DNA from: Sphingobacteriales bacterium | GTDB taxonomy: Bacteria; Bacteroidota; Bacteroidia; Sphingobacteriales; Sphingobacteriaceae | Direction: 5' to 3' | Assembly (NCBI GenBank): GCA_014763615.1 | Contig: JACXVB010000014.1 | Location: 1-64,000, forward strand | DNA: 64,000 bases | Part shown: piece after piece, positions 1-9,530 of the stretch | Numbering within the stretch: position 1 is the first letter of the stretch | Layout: each line of letters begins with the position of its first letter | The notes under the pieces: model-generated | Database searches by the model: none | The model's input: the letters and a program-made list of their open reading frames with translations, nothing else | Told to the model about the DNA's origin: nothing | Position numbers and translations under genes: made by a program

Positions 1-346
1 CTTCTGAACAGGGTGGAGTGGTGAGTGATCCCGAATAGCGATAAAACTCCAAGTTTTTGGGAAAAACCAAGGATGTCGCCACAGTCACCGTGGCCAAGCG
101 TTTGCTCTCGCCGGGTTTTTGCGGCAAATGATTCCAAAAAGTTTGCAAAAAGGCATTGGGTCGGCCTTCCTTAAACATCAGACCAATTACCGCCAAATTG
201 CCGTCACCATCCTTGTGCACCAAGTGCATTTCCAAGGGATATAAAAAACCTTCCATTTCATGTTCCGATGGACTGTGGAAATGAAATTGCAATAACTCAA
301 AGCGGTGGCGACCAATTTTGAGGTAAGAGTTGCCCTTAAAATTTTG
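1..346 (-). pseudogene. alpha-carbonic anhydrase, 5'-truncated fragment
   Basis: An open frame on the minus strand encodes the middle of an alpha-type carbonic anhydrase (CO2 hydration, normally periplasmic in bacteria) and leaves the window at base 1. The zinc-ligand motifs are visible: FHFHSPSEHE carries two ligand histidines and PLEMHLVH carries the third. The proton-relay and substrate region SLTTPPCSE is also present. The frame begins just after a TAA at 347-349, at residues matching the middle of the family (NFKGNSYLKIG). The N-terminal third, including any signal peptide, is missing and there is no ATG. mutL starts only 15 bp beyond that stop codon. A hand count gives about 46 percent G+C. 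I read it as a remnant whose 5' end was lost at the mutL junction; an assembly error or a frameshifted start farther away is less likely. Confidence 0.8.
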
Positions 347-347
347 T

Positions 348-355
348 TATTTTTG
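348..355 (+). promoter_or_regulatory. candidate -7 box for mutL
   Basis: TATTTTTG fits the Bacteroidota -7 consensus TAnnTTTG and ends 6 bp before the mutL ATG. A TTG at 330-332 could serve as the -33 element, but its 15-bp spacing is short. Transcription from here would start at or next to the start codon. Confidence 0.4.
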
Positions 356-361
356 TGGCTC

Positions 362-2218
362 ATGCCAGATATCATTAAACTTTTACCCGACTCGGTTGCC
401 AACCAAATTGCTGCCGGTGAAGTGGTACAAAGACCCGCTTCGGCCGTTAAAGAATTATTGGAAAATGCCTTAGATGCCGGAGCAGATAAAATTCAGTTAA
501 TCATCAAGGATGCCGGAAAATCGTTAATTCAGGTCACGGATAATGGTTGTGGAATGAGTGCGACTGATGCTCGGATGTGTTTTGAGCGGCATGCAACTTC
601 AAAAATCAATAAAGCAGAAGATTTATTTGCCATCAGAACCATGGGTTTTAGGGGTGAGGCAATGGCATCTATCGCGGCTATTGCTCAAGTAGAACTCAAA
701 ACCAAAAAACATGAGGATGAGCTGGGTACTTTAATCCAAATTGAAGCCTCAGAAGTCATCAATCAAGAACCCTGCGCTACTAACCCTGGCACCTCTATTA
801 GCGTGAAAAATTTATTTTATAATATCCCAGCCAGAAGAAACTTCTTGAAAAGTAATCCGGTGGAAATGCGGCATATTATTGATGAATTTCAAAGAGTGGC
901 TTTAGCGCATCCCGAAATATTTTTCACTTTACACCATGATGGGCAAGAGGTTTATCATTTACCTGGAACGCAGTTAAAACAAAGAATTGTTCATTTACTC
1001 GGCAATAATTATAATGAAAGATTGGTTCCTTTAGATGAGCAAACCAGCATTATACAAGTGAAGGGCTTTATTGGTAAACCCGCTTTCGCGAAGAAAACCA
1101 GAGGCGATCAATTCTTTTTTGTGAACAATCGTTTTATTAAAGATGGTTATTTAAACCATGCAGTGATGATTGCTTATGACCAGCTTTTGCCAGATGATTG
1201 TTTTCCGCTTTATGTTTTATTTATTGAGATTGACCCCGCTAAAATTGATATCAACGTACATCCTACCAAAACCGAAATTAAATATCAAGATGAAAAAGCG
1301 ATTTATGCCATCATTCGCTCTGCGGTGAAACGTTCTTTAGGGCGCTATAACATCACCCCTACGCTAGATTTTAATCAGGAAACGGCATTTCAAGGGATGA
1401 TTACTGAAAAACCCCTTAATGAAATTACGCCACCATCTATTCACTTTAATCCAGATTTTAATCCTTTTAAAGAAGATCAAAAATCATCTCCTAAAGAAAT
1501 TCCTTTCCTTAGAGATATAGATACCAAAAGAGGTATTCCAAGCAATTGGGATACGCTTTACGAAATTACGCAACAAAAAGAAAGCGAGCAGCAGGTTTTT
1601 AATCTGGCATCCAACAAAACGGGAAAAACGGGAGATTATCAAATTGAAAATTTAGGTAGCCGACAAGTTTTTCAACTGCATCAACGTTATATCATCACGC
1701 AAATTAAATCAGGTTTGATGTTGGTAGATCAGCAAGCGGCTCATGAACGAATTTTATACGAGCGATTTCTGCTTCAATTAGAACAGAATAAAGGTTTAAG
1801 CCAGCAAAGTTTATTCCCGCAAACAGTAACCTTAAATACTACCGATTTCGCCTTAGCAAATGAACTGCTGCCAGATTTTCAGGCTTTAGGTTTTCAAATC
1901 AGCGCATTTGGAAAAAACACTTTAGTGATTGAGGGCGTTCCGGCAGATATTCCTGAAAATAACGATTTAGCCACCATGCTAGAAGAATTGATAGAGGGTT
2001 TTAAAAATAATCACACCATTTTAAAACTAGATAAACGTGATAATTTAGCCAGAACATTGGCAAAAAATGCGGCAATTAAAACGGGTACAGCTTTAGCAAC
2101 CGAAGAAATGAATGATTTAATTGATCAACTTTTTGCTTGTCAAATGCCTAATTTGTCTATTTATGGTAAACAAATTATCATTAAACTTACTTTAGAAGAA
2201 TTAGCCCAACGCTTTTAA
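362..2218 (+). CDS. mutL: DNA mismatch repair protein MutL
   Basis: MutL couples mismatch recognition by MutS to strand incision. This 618-residue protein has an N-terminal GHKL ATPase with ELLENALDAGA (about residues 32-42), DNGCGM (about 60-65) and TMGFRGEAMASI (about 92-103). A variable linker follows, then the C-terminal dimerisation domain. The metal-dependent endonuclease signature is present as DQQAAHERILYE, with Gln where many MutL proteins have His, so the protein probably nicks DNA itself, as expected where MutH is absent. The reading frame stays open upstream to a GTG at 305, but family alignment (MPDIIKLLP) and a promoter-like box support the ATG at 362. The rhomboid gene follows after 14 bp, suggesting co-transcription. 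Confidence 0.97.
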   Translation: MPDIIKLLPDSVANQIAAGEVVQRPASAVKELLENALDAGADKIQLIIKDAGKSLIQVTDNGCGMSATDARMCFERHATSKINKAEDLFAIRTMGFRGEAMASIAAIAQVELKTKKHEDELGTLIQIEASEVINQEPCATNPGTSISVKNLFYNIPARRNFLKSNPVEMRHIIDEFQRVALAHPEIFFTLHHDGQEVYHLPGTQLKQRIVHLLGNNYNERLVPLDEQTSIIQVKGFIGKPAFAKKTRGDQFFFVNNRFIKDGYLNHAVMIAYDQLLPDDCFPLYVLFIEIDPAKIDINVHPTKTEIKYQDEKAIYAIIRSAVKRSLGRYNITPTLDFNQETAFQGMITEKPLNEITPPSIHFNPDFNPFKEDQKSSPKEIPFLRDIDTKRGIPSNWDTLYEITQQKESEQQVFNLASNKTGKTGDYQIENLGSRQVFQLHQRYIITQIKSGLMLVDQQAAHERILYERFLLQLEQNKGLSQQSLFPQTVTLNTTDFALANELLPDFQALGFQISAFGKNTLVIEGVPADIPENNDLATMLEELIEGFKNNHTILKLDKRDNLARTLAKNAAIKTGTALATEEMNDLIDQLFACQMPNLSIYGKQIIIKLTLEELAQRF

Positions 2219-2232
2219 GCTTTAGATTTTAA

Positions 2233-3066
2233 ATGAATATGAGAGAATTTCGCCCTTTAGGCAATACACTTTTTCCACCTGTAGTTAAAAACTTACTCAT
2301 CATTAATGGAATCATGTTTTTTGCCACCTACGTTTTCAGACAAAGCTTAGGGATAGATTTAACAGAACATTTGGCCTTATTCTATTTTGCTTCGCCAAAA
2401 TTTAGAGTTTGGCAATTGGTTACGCACTTGTTTATGCATGCCAATATCGGTCATATCTTCTCTAACATGTTTGCATTATGGATGTTTGGGTCCATACTAG
2501 AGAATTATATGGGCTCAAAGAAATTTCTGAACTATTATATTTTATCCGGAATAGGGGCTTCTATATTGTACATGGGCGTAATGTTTTTACAGATTAGTCC
2601 GCTGCAAAAAAACGCGGAGATTTATGATGCCCAACCTTCTATAAACAACTTCCAAGCCTTTATCCAAAATGAGGTTAGTAGCAATTACCAAGCTGATTTT
2701 AATCGAGTTTTAGATTATTGGAAACAAAATCCCGATGCTCCTGATGCTAAAGCGGCCTCAAAAAACATCACAAAAGAATACCTTGATTTACATATTAATG
2801 CTTCAGTTTTAGGTGCTTCTGGAGCTATTTTTGGCTTATTGCTTGCCTTCGGAATGTTATTCCCTAACGCCTTAATTTATATTTATTTCTTCTTCCCGAT
2901 GAAGGCAAAATATTTAGTCATTCTGTACGGTTTGTTCGAGCTTTACAACGGAGTAGCCAATAATCCAGGAGATGACGTAGCCCATTTTGCGCACCTTGGA
3001 GGGATGTTGATTGGTTTTATTCTGTTAAAAATTTGGAATATCAAGCGGCCCGGTCAGTTTTATTAA
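2233..3066 (+). CDS. rhomboid-family intramembrane serine protease
   Basis: A 277-residue polytopic membrane protein of the rhomboid family, which cleaves transmembrane substrates inside the bilayer. The catalytic serine lies in GASGAIFG (Ser196) and the catalytic histidine in AHLGG (His254). The upstream motif HIFSNMF supplies the conserved His74 and Asn78. An unusually long polar stretch (about residues 122-187, rich in Asn, Gln and Asp) sits between transmembrane segments and should form an extramembrane loop. It lies 14 bp after mutL and 33 bp before a second rhomboid gene, so the three are probably one transcript. Substrates cannot be inferred from the sequence. Confidence 0.93.
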   Translation: MNMREFRPLGNTLFPPVVKNLLIINGIMFFATYVFRQSLGIDLTEHLALFYFASPKFRVWQLVTHLFMHANIGHIFSNMFALWMFGSILENYMGSKKFLNYYILSGIGASILYMGVMFLQISPLQKNAEIYDAQPSINNFQAFIQNEVSSNYQADFNRVLDYWKQNPDAPDAKAASKNITKEYLDLHINASVLGASGAIFGLLLAFGMLFPNALIYIYFFFPMKAKYLVILYGLFELYNGVANNPGDDVAHFAHLGGMLIGFILLKIWNIKRPGQFY

Positions 3067-3099
3067 ATGAGTTAACAAAAACATTTTTAAATTAGCCTT

Positions 3100-3978
3100 A
3101 TGAGTATTTATGATGAATTGAAGATGAAAGTATTCTACTCAGGAAACAGAGTAAATTTGCTGATTGGCATCAATGTCATTGTATTTCTTTTAGTTACCCT
3201 GATTAGCGTTTTCTCCTACTTATTTGTAAAACCCAACTTTATTGATCCATTAGTAAGAAGTTATTTTGGAGTACCCACTTACCTTCCGCAATTACTTTAC
3301 CGATTTTGGACACCCTTCACCTATATTTTCTTTCATGATGGGCTATTTCATATCCTTTTTAACATGTTGTGGTTATATTGGATGGGAAGGATTTTTGAAG
3401 AATTTTTAAATGGCAAAAAATTAACTTTTGTTTTTTTAGCCGGAGGAATTGCAGGTGCTTTATTCTATATTCTTTGTTATAACCTTATTCCGGTTTTCGC
3501 CGGAAATGTACTCAGCTCTACATTAATTGGCGCATCTGCATCAGTAACTGCAATTGTAATTGCAACGGCTACTTTACTGCCCGACTATACCATTTCTTTA
3601 TTGCTAATTGGCCCGGTGAGGTTAAAATGGATTGCCATATTTTATGTGATTTTTGACTTCATCAGCCTTACTGGCCCAAATGCTGGCGGACATCTTTCAC
3701 ATCTTGGCGGAGCTATTTTCGGCTTCTTTTTTATTAAATCACTTCAAAAAGGCAATGATTGGAGCAAACCTTTCGAGAATTTATTTAAACCAAAATCCAA
3801 GTTAAAAGTCGTATCAAAAAATCAAAACGTCAATACTTCTAGGGCAAAACAAGATTTACCCAACCAAGAAGAAATTGATAGAATTTTAGATAAAATTTCA
3901 CAAACTGGCTACCATAAGCTCACCAAAAAAGAAAAAGAACTCTTGTTTAATGCCAGTAAAAGCGATGAAAAAAGGTAA
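3100..3978 (+). CDS. rhomboid-family intramembrane serine protease with C-terminal cytosolic tail
   Basis: A second rhomboid protease of 292 residues. The active-site serine is in GASASVTA (Ser146), the histidine in SHLGG (His201), and the HILFNMLW segment gives the conserved His84 and Asn88. After the last membrane helix (about residue 213) comes a basic tail of about 75 residues. It ends in a small helical region (EEIDRILDKIS ... LTKKEKELLF), which I recognise as the short C-terminal domain common on Bacteroidota rhomboids (DUF6576-like). The tail overlaps the next gene by 29 bp, so the two are translationally linked. It differs from the upstream rhomboid in lacking the long internal loop, which argues against a recent duplication. 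Confidence 0.92.
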   Translation: MSIYDELKMKVFYSGNRVNLLIGINVIVFLLVTLISVFSYLFVKPNFIDPLVRSYFGVPTYLPQLLYRFWTPFTYIFFHDGLFHILFNMLWLYWMGRIFEEFLNGKKLTFVFLAGGIAGALFYILCYNLIPVFAGNVLSSTLIGASASVTAIVIATATLLPDYTISLLLIGPVRLKWIAIFYVIFDFISLTGPNAGGHLSHLGGAIFGFFFIKSLQKGNDWSKPFENLFKPKSKLKVVSKNQNVNTSRAKQDLPNQEEIDRILDKISQTGYHKLTKKEKELLFNASKSDEKR

Positions 3979-5080
3979 ACCTAACTTTTGGTACAAAATC
4001 TTTCTTTTTTTTAACCTTATAGCTATTTTTTGTCTCTTATTGAGTTACGGAGCTACCCAAACAGACCCGGTAAAATTCTGGTATTTAACCCTATTTGGTT
4101 TAGCTTACCCTTTCTTAATACTGATTAATGTATTCTTCGTTATATTTTGGACATCCTTAAAAAAATGGTATGCAATACTCTCCATCCTCACCATTTTAGG
4201 CGGATTAAACTTATTAAAAAAAACATTTGCCTTTAGGCTTAAAAGTACTAATGATTTTACTGTAGATAGTAATACCATCAAACTCATGACTTGGAATGTT
4301 CACTCTTTCAAAAAGTTTGGGACAGAATTAGACACCACTACCCGATCCAAAGCTTTAAAAATTATAGCCTCAGAACAACCTGACATCGTGGGATTTGAAG
4401 AGTTTTTTACCAGAAAAAGAGGACATTTTGATTTAAAAGATTCTGTCTTAAAAATTTTAAATACTACATATTACCATTTTAGTAAAGGTCTTTACAACGA
4501 CTATGAAGCCAATGGTGTAGCCTTATTTAGTAAATATCCTATAATAGCCAGTAGTGATATTGAATACGATGTGCATAATGCGGGGAATCGAGGGCTTTGG
4601 GTTGATATCAAAAAAGGAGAACAAATTTTCAGAGTTTATGTAGTGCATCTCGCTTCTATCTCCTTTCAACCTCAAGATTACACCTTTTTAAATGATGTTA
4701 AAAATGACATTAATACAGGCAAAGACATTAGTTCTTCTAAACGGATTGTAAGAAAATTAAAAGATGCATTTATCAGAAGAAGCAAGCAAATAAAAATTTT
4801 AAAAGCCGATATGGCACAATGTGCCACTCCTTATATCGTAATGGGCGACTTTAATGATACTCCCGTTTCGTACACCGTATCACAAATGACCGATGGTTTA
4901 AAAAATGGTTTTAACGAGAAAGGGAGTGGTTTAGGGATTACCTATAACGGAGATTTTCCAAATTTTCAGATAGATTATATCCTTTCTACACCTCAGTTTG
5001 ATTTTAAATCTTACAAAATCATTAAAAAAGATTATTCAGATCATTATCCTGTCAGATGTAACGTTGTTCTCCACAATTAA
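3950..5080 (+). CDS. membrane-anchored endonuclease/exonuclease/phosphatase (EEP) family protein
   Basis: The N-terminal 95 or so residues hold three hydrophobic helices. An EEP (DNase I-like) domain then begins near residue 112. Metal and catalytic motifs are seen in order: MTWNVHSF (Asn116), PDIVGFEEF (Glu150), [14 protein letters not shown] (Asp/Asn pair), DYIL and SDHYPV. Family members hydrolyse phosphodiesters in nucleic acids, lipids or inositol phosphates; this membrane-anchored form is common in Bacteroidota and its substrate is not known to me. The start overlaps the rhomboid gene by 29 bp. A second in-frame ATG at 3965 (MKKGKPNFW) is an equally good start. The gene ends 35 bp before cysS. 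Confidence 0.88.
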   Translation: MPVKAMKKGKPNFWYKIFLFFNLIAIFCLLLSYGATQTDPVKFWYLTLFGLAYPFLILINVFFVIFWTSLKKWYAILSILTILGGLNLLKKTFAFRLKSTNDFTVDSNTIKLMTWNVHSFKKFGTELDTTTRSKALKIIASEQPDIVGFEEFFTRKRGHFDLKDSVLKILNTTYYHFSKGLYNDYEANGVALFSKYPIIASSDIEYDVHNAGNRGLWVDIKKGEQIFRVYVVHLASISFQPQDYTFLNDVKNDINTGKDISSSKRIVRKLKDAFIRRSKQIKILKADMAQCATPYIVMGDFNDTPVSYTVSQMTDGLKNGFNEKGSGLGITYNGDFPNFQIDYILSTPQFDFKSYKIIKKDYSDHYPVRCNVVLHN

Positions 5081-5104
5081 AACTTATCACATTCACAAAT
5101 TTTG

Positions 5105-5111
5105 TAATTTG
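5105..5111 (+). promoter_or_regulatory. candidate -7 box for cysS
   Basis: TAATTTG is a one-base-shorter variant of TAnnTTTG and ends 4 bp before the cysS ATG at 5116. It would give a leaderless or nearly leaderless mRNA. No convincing -33 element is visible. Confidence 0.3.
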
Positions 5112-5115
5112 CGCC

Positions 5116-6576
5116 ATGCAACATCCACTCTCTATATACAATACCCTCAGCAGAAAAAAAGAGGTTTTTAAAGCTTTAAATCCACCTTACGTGGGCATGT
5201 ATGTTTGCGGCCCCACGGTTTACAGCGATGTGCATTTAGGTAATTGCCGCACTTTTATATCTTTTGATATTGTTTTTAGATACCTTCAGTATTTAGGTTA
5301 TAAAGTAAGATATGTACGTAACATTACTGATGCAGGCCATTTAGAAGGTGATGGAGATGTGGGCGAAGACAAAATCTCTAAAAAAGCAAAACTTGCAGCT
5401 TTAGAGCCGATGGAAATTGTACAAAAATATAGTACTGATTTTCACGAAGTGATGAAAACCTTTAATGTTTTATCGCCTAGTATAGAACCTACCGCAACCG
5501 GTCATATTATTGAGCAGATTGAAATGGTTAAAACTATTTTGGATTCTGGATTTGCTTATGAGATTAATGGAACCGTTTATTTTGATGTCGAAAAATACAA
5601 TAGTACTCAAGATTATGGTGCGCTTAGCGGAAGAAAACTAGACGATTTATTAAATAATACCCGTGATTTAGGTGGGCAAGATGAAAAGAGAGGGAAACTT
5701 GATTTTGCACTTTGGATTAAAGCAAAACCAGAACATTTAATGCAATGGCCTTCTCCTTGGGGCATGGGTTTCCCTGGTTGGCATCTGGAATGTTCTGCCA
5801 TGAGTAATAAATACCTAGGAGCTCAATTTGATATCCACGGTGGTGGAATGGATTTAGCCCCAACGCACCACACCAATGAGATTGCCCAAAATATGGCATC
5901 TTGTGGTAAACAACCCGCAAATTATTGGATTCATACCAATATGCTTACCGTTAACGGTCAGAAAATGTCTAAATCTTTGGGCAATAGCTTTCTCCCACAT
6001 GAGCTTTTCTCAGGGAATCATCCATTATTACTTAAGGGCTTTAGCCCGATGGTGGTTCGCTTTTTTATGCTGCAAGCACATTACAGAAGCACTTTAGATT
6101 TCTCTAATGAAGCTTTAGATGCAAGTGAAAAAGGTTTTAAAAGATTGATGAGTGCGCTTGCTTTATTAGAAAAACTAAAAACTTCAGAAACCTCAGAAGT
6201 AGATGTAAATGCTTTAGAGCAAAAGTTTAGAGCAGCGATGGATGATGATTTTAACTCCCCTATTTTAATTGCCGAACTTTTTGATGCTGCAAGAATTATC
6301 AATTCTATTTACGATGGAAAAACCAAAATAAACACTGCTGATTTAGCATCGTTAAAAAAACTCATTGGAAGTTTTGTTTATGATATTCTCGGTTTGTATG
6401 ATGATTCGCAAGCTGCAGATGAAATTGCACCGGTGATGGATTTTATCCTGAAAATCAGAAACGAGGCGAAGCAAAATAAAGATTACGCTACATCCGATAA
6501 AATAAGAATTGGCTTGAATGAAATTGGCTATCAGGTTAAAGATGGCAAAGAAGGCTCAAGCTGGTCTAAAATATAA
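5116..6576 (+). CDS. cysS: cysteinyl-tRNA synthetase
   Basis: Class I aminoacyl-tRNA synthetase that charges tRNA-Cys in the cytoplasm. It has 486 residues, close to the usual bacterial length. The HIGH-type signature is HLGN (starting at His40). The zinc-binding cysteine is in [13 protein letters not shown], and the WHLECSAM and HHTNE segments supply the other zinc ligands. The second class I signature is KMSKS at residues 283-287. The C-terminal DALR-like helical domain (about 340-486) is complete. An intrinsic terminator follows directly. Confidence 0.98.
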   Translation: MQHPLSIYNTLSRKKEVFKALNPPYVGMYVCGPTVYSDVHLGNCRTFISFDIVFRYLQYLGYKVRYVRNITDAGHLEGDGDVGEDKISKKAKLAALEPMEIVQKYSTDFHEVMKTFNVLSPSIEPTATGHIIEQIEMVKTILDSGFAYEINGTVYFDVEKYNSTQDYGALSGRKLDDLLNNTRDLGGQDEKRGKLDFALWIKAKPEHLMQWPSPWGMGFPGWHLECSAMSNKYLGAQFDIHGGGMDLAPTHHTNEIAQNMASCGKQPANYWIHTNMLTVNGQKMSKSLGNSFLPHELFSGNHPLLLKGFSPMVVRFFMLQAHYRSTLDFSNEALDASEKGFKRLMSALALLEKLKTSETSEVDVNALEQKFRAAMDDDFNSPILIAELFDAARIINSIYDGKTKINTADLASLKKLIGSFVYDILGLYDDSQAADEIAPVMDFILKIRNEAKQNKDYATSDKIRIGLNEIGYQVKDGKEGSSWSKI

Positions 6577-6583
6577 GCTCATA

Positions 6584-6618
6584 AAAAAAGCTTCCTAAAT
6601 GATCAGGAAGCTTTTTTT
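6584..6618. terminator. bidirectional intrinsic terminator
   Basis: A-run plus stem AAGCTTCCT / AGGAAGCTT with an 8-nt loop and a T-run. It lies between the convergent ends of cysS (plus) and the secreted-protein gene (minus), so it can serve both. Confidence 0.85.
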
Positions 6619-6632
6619 ATGAATTAATGCTA

Positions 6633-7289
6633 TTATAAAGAATCGTAATATTTAAAGACTTTTATCAAGTCATCATCATTTTTGAAATCAATTTTTTCTT
6701 TCTTTAAGTAATCGCCCATTGGGTTACTTTTCTCTCCAAATAACTCTAAAAGCACCTTTTTTGAAGGTCTTATTTTGATTGTTTTACCATCTTGTAATGT
6801 AAAATACTCTACAGTATCTAAGAAAGTTCTTTCAACCGTTGCAGAATTGTATGGTCTGTTTTCTAAAACTGTTTTAGTAGCCTTTTTTAATAACTTTGTT
6901 TTACCATCATACAAAATTTGATAGAAAGAAGACGCTTTAAAACCATCTACAGCTGGGAAACCATTGGCGTAATTTAAATCTCCAGTTAAGGTCTTTAGCG
7001 TAAAAGATTTAACAGGTTGCACAAACTCAAGCATGGTGCTATCCTTCGGGTTCATGAAATATAAAATATCATCCACCAAATTATATTTCAATGGAATATT
7101 TTGGTAGCTACTTCCATTGTCTAACTTCACATCTCCGGGTATCCAATGGGCAAAAAGTAATGGCGTACCTGCTATATCTGTGTAAGATTTCTCCATCACT
7201 GGTCTTCCTTGCACATCTTGTAAATATTGAGCTTTTGTAATGCCAACAAAAACAAATAACAATAAAATTGTCATGCGAACTGTTTTCAT
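6633..7289 (-). CDS. secreted protein of unknown function
   Basis: A 218-residue protein starting MKTVRMTILLLFVFVG, with a signal peptide ending near TKAQ (about residue 19). The open frame extends 28 codons upstream, but this ATG places the signal peptide at the N-terminus and is preferred. The mature part is a mixed alpha/beta protein with many aromatic and Lys residues, ending in a short acidic/Lys stretch; I recognise no enzymatic motif. It is divergent from the next secreted-protein gene, with 67 bp between the starts, so the two may share a control region. Probably periplasmic or cell-surface associated. It ends at a shared terminator with cysS. Confidence 0.75.
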   Translation of the reverse strand: MKTVRMTILLLFVFVGITKAQYLQDVQGRPVMEKSYTDIAGTPLLFAHWIPGDVKLDNGSSYQNIPLKYNLVDDILYFMNPKDSTMLEFVQPVKSFTLKTLTGDLNYANGFPAVDGFKASSFYQILYDGKTKLLKKATKTVLENRPYNSATVERTFLDTVEYFTLQDGKTIKIRPSKKVLLELFGEKSNPMGDYLKKEKIDFKNDDDLIKVFKYYDSL

Positions 7290-7356
7290 AAATAATTTAT
7301 CTTTAAAATCTGAATATAAGCAATCTATTATATTCAAAAAAATAGAAACGATAAAT

Positions 7357-8199
7357 ATGAAAAATATTACCATTCTTCTTTTTGTATTACTCTCTCATAC
7401 CGTTTTCGCACAAATTAGTGATGGAACCGTACGCTCATTAGTGAATACTGAAGAATATTTTAATTTTTTGGTAAAAGAAAAGGGAATAAATAAAGGTTTT
7501 CAGAAAGTAATAGCTCCTAAATGTTTGGTTTTTCGTCCTAATCCTGTTTCCGCAAAGCAATACTTTCGAAGGAATGATGAAGATAAAGGACAGCTAAGTT
7601 GGAAACCTGAATTTGCTATGATTGCCAAAAATGGTGATTTCGGTTTTACCACTGGACCTTATTCTTACAACAATAAGGGGAATATTTCTTACGGTCATTA
7701 CATTTCTATATGGAAATCGGATGATAAAAACAGATGGAGATTGGTTTTAGATGTAGGTATTCCGCATGAGAAACCAACAACTGAAATGAAATACGAATAC
7801 CTCGATCCACAAGATCATTATTTCAACCGTTTGCTAGGTCCGCAGAAATTAAAAATGCGTGAAGATATTGTGTACAGCACTGATTTACTTTTAGGAAAAG
7901 CGCTATTTGATACCGGTTTAGATAATTTTAATGAGTTTTATGATAATCAAGTAAGATTGTATTTTCCTCATTATTTGCCTTTTTTAGGAAAATACGCTGC
8001 AATTCAATTCTTTAAATCGCAAAATTTTGCCTTATCATCTTCTCCAACTTTTATAGATCGAGCCTTTAGCGGTGATTTGGCCTATACTTATGGCACTGCT
8101 ACTATTTCTGGTAAAGTATTTAATTATGTACGCATTTGGAAAATCAGCGAAAGCATGAAATGGAATATCATTATGGATGTTTATCTTCCTTCATCTTAA
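7357..8199 (+). CDS. secreted protein with NTF2/DUF4440-like fold
   Basis: A 280-residue protein with a signal peptide (MKNITILLFVLLSHTVFAQ). The segments EFAMIAKNGDFGFTTGPY and FSGDLAYTYGTATI, each followed by a strand ending in an IWK / VRIWK motif, suggest two tandem NTF2-like (SnoaL/DUF4440-type) alpha+beta domains, about residues 30-165 and 170-280. This is an inference from pattern; no catalytic residues are evident. The frame is open further upstream, but the signal peptide fixes this start. It is divergent from the other small secreted-protein gene and precedes a short cytoplasmic gene by 57 bp. Confidence 0.7.
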   Translation: MKNITILLFVLLSHTVFAQISDGTVRSLVNTEEYFNFLVKEKGINKGFQKVIAPKCLVFRPNPVSAKQYFRRNDEDKGQLSWKPEFAMIAKNGDFGFTTGPYSYNNKGNISYGHYISIWKSDDKNRWRLVLDVGIPHEKPTTEMKYEYLDPQDHYFNRLLGPQKLKMREDIVYSTDLLLGKALFDTGLDNFNEFYDNQVRLYFPHYLPFLGKYAAIQFFKSQNFALSSSPTFIDRAFSGDLAYTYGTATISGKVFNYVRIWKISESMKWNIIMDVYLPSS

Positions 8200-8256
8200 A
8201 ATAGCTACGTTTAGGAATAAAATTTGCGGGCTATTAATCATCAAAACCAAAACATC

Positions 8257-8574
8257 ATGAAAATTCATCAACAAAATTACGAGACACTTTCTGAAGCCAT
8301 GAATAGTTTAAAAGAGCAAGGCTTTACCTATGAATTTGATTTTAAAAATGCGCATTTAATCAAGCAACAGAATAATGGAGAGTTTAAAGCTCATCAACTA
8401 AAAATTGTTGAAATCCATAGATTTGAAGGAATGACGAATCCAGACGATAGCGCTATTTTATATGCGATACAATGTGAAGACGGTTCGAAAGGTTTGTTAG
8501 TAGATGCTTATGGCGTGTATGCTGACCCAGAAAAAACTGCCTTTATTGATCAAATTGAAATCTTATCAGAATAA
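8257..8574 (+). CDS. small conserved Bacteroidota protein
   Basis: A 105-residue acidic cytoplasmic protein. I recognise a family seen across Bacteroidota, with the core EIHRFEGMTNPDDSAILYAI and GLLVDAYGVYAD. Homologues are often labelled phosphoribosylpyrophosphate synthetase, but none of the PRPP-binding or P-loop motifs of that enzyme are here, so the name should not be transferred. The in-frame sequence upstream lacks a good start, and ATG 8257 gives the conserved N-terminus. Its stop overlaps the tail of the convergent MoxR gene by 9 bp. Function unknown. Confidence 0.75.
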   Translation: MKIHQQNYETLSEAMNSLKEQGFTYEFDFKNAHLIKQQNNGEFKAHQLKIVEIHRFEGMTNPDDSAILYAIQCEDGSKGLLVDAYGVYADPEKTAFIDQIEILSE

Positions 8575-9528
8575 ATTTTTGATAATAGATTCAGTAGAAA
8601 TTCCTTCTGCCCCGGCTTTATAGTTTCTCACCAATCGATGTTGCAAAATAGCTTGAGCAACTGCTTGTACATCTTCAATATCAGGAGAATATTTACCATG
8701 AACAGCCGCATGACATTTTGCTCCGATTACCAGATATTGCGAAGCTCTTGGGCCAGCGCCCCAACTCAAATATTGAGTCACTTCATCCGTTGCTAAAGCT
8801 GTTTGCGGGCGAGTTTTGGCGGCCAATTTTACTGCATATTCTAAAACATGATCTGCAACTGGGATTTGCCTTATCAGTTGTTGAAAATAAATAATCTGCT
8901 CTGTGGTCAAAATTCGCTTTAACTTAGCTACTTTATTTCCAGTGGTGTTTTTAACGATATGAAGCTCTTGCTCAAAAGATGGATAAGTTAAAGACACGTT
9001 AAACATAAAACGATCTAACTGTGCTTCTGGCAAAGGATAAGTGCCTTCTTGCTCAATAGGGTTTTGAGTAGCCAAAACAAAAAATGGTTTAGGCAAAGTA
9101 TGCGTTACGCCTGCCGCCGTAACTGATTTTTCTTGCATCGCCTCTAACAATGCTGCCTGAGTTTTAGGCGGCGTTCTGTTGATCTCATCCGCTAAAATGA
9201 TATTAGAAAAAACCGGACCTTTGATAAATTTAAAATTCCGATCATCGCCTAAAATTTCACTCCCAATAATATCCGAAGGCATTAAATCAGGCGTGAATTG
9301 GATACGGTTAAAAGATAAATCTAAAACACCAGCAACGGTTTGTACCAACAAAGTTTTGGCCAAGCCAGGTACACCTACCAAAAGGCAATGTCCATTACTA
9401 AAAATAGAAATCAACACAGACTTCACCACCTCATCTTGCCCAACAATTACTTGAGCAATCTCTTTTCTAATCTCTTCGTAAGCTTTGCTTAAGGCATCAA
9501 CGGCCTCTACCTCTGTTGAATAATTCAT
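8566..9528 (-). CDS. MoxR-family AAA+ ATPase
   Basis: A 320-residue AAA+ ATPase of the MoxR subfamily, chaperone-like machines that mature or activate protein complexes, often working with von Willebrand A-domain proteins. Walker A is GVPGLAKT (residues 52-59) and Walker B plus sensor region is IILADEINRTP (about 109-120), followed by the subfamily signature ALLEAMQE and by ATQNPIEQEGTYPLPEAQLDRF. The C-terminal lid domain is complete. No VWA gene lies next to it here; instead it sits 2 bp downstream of the SurA-like gene, probably in the same operon. Confidence 0.95.
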   Translation of the reverse strand: MNYSTEVEAVDALSKAYEEIRKEIAQVIVGQDEVVKSVLISIFSNGHCLLVGVPGLAKTLLVQTVAGVLDLSFNRIQFTPDLMPSDIIGSEILGDDRNFKFIKGPVFSNIILADEINRTPPKTQAALLEAMQEKSVTAAGVTHTLPKPFFVLATQNPIEQEGTYPLPEAQLDRFMFNVSLTYPSFEQELHIVKNTTGNKVAKLKRILTTEQIIYFQQLIRQIPVADHVLEYAVKLAAKTRPQTALATDEVTQYLSWGAGPRASQYLVIGAKCHAAVHGKYSPDIEDVQAVAQAILQHRLVRNYKAGAEGISTESIIKNLF

Positions 9529-9530
9529 TA

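Noticed and set aside
305-361. GTG-started N-terminal extension of mutL
   Set aside because: The extra 19 residues do not belong to the MutL family, whose N-terminus begins at the ATG 362.
187-402. Minus-strand open frame opposite the mutL start
   Set aside because: It is in another frame from the carbonic anhydrase homology and is antisense to mutL; no protein features.
7290-7356. Overlapping N-terminal extensions of the two divergent secreted-protein genes
   Set aside because: Each would put residues before a clear signal peptide; the shorter starts are better.
8257-8574. Phosphoribosylpyrophosphate synthetase
   Set aside because: The family name appears in databases, but the protein has no catalytic motif of that enzyme and is a third of its length.
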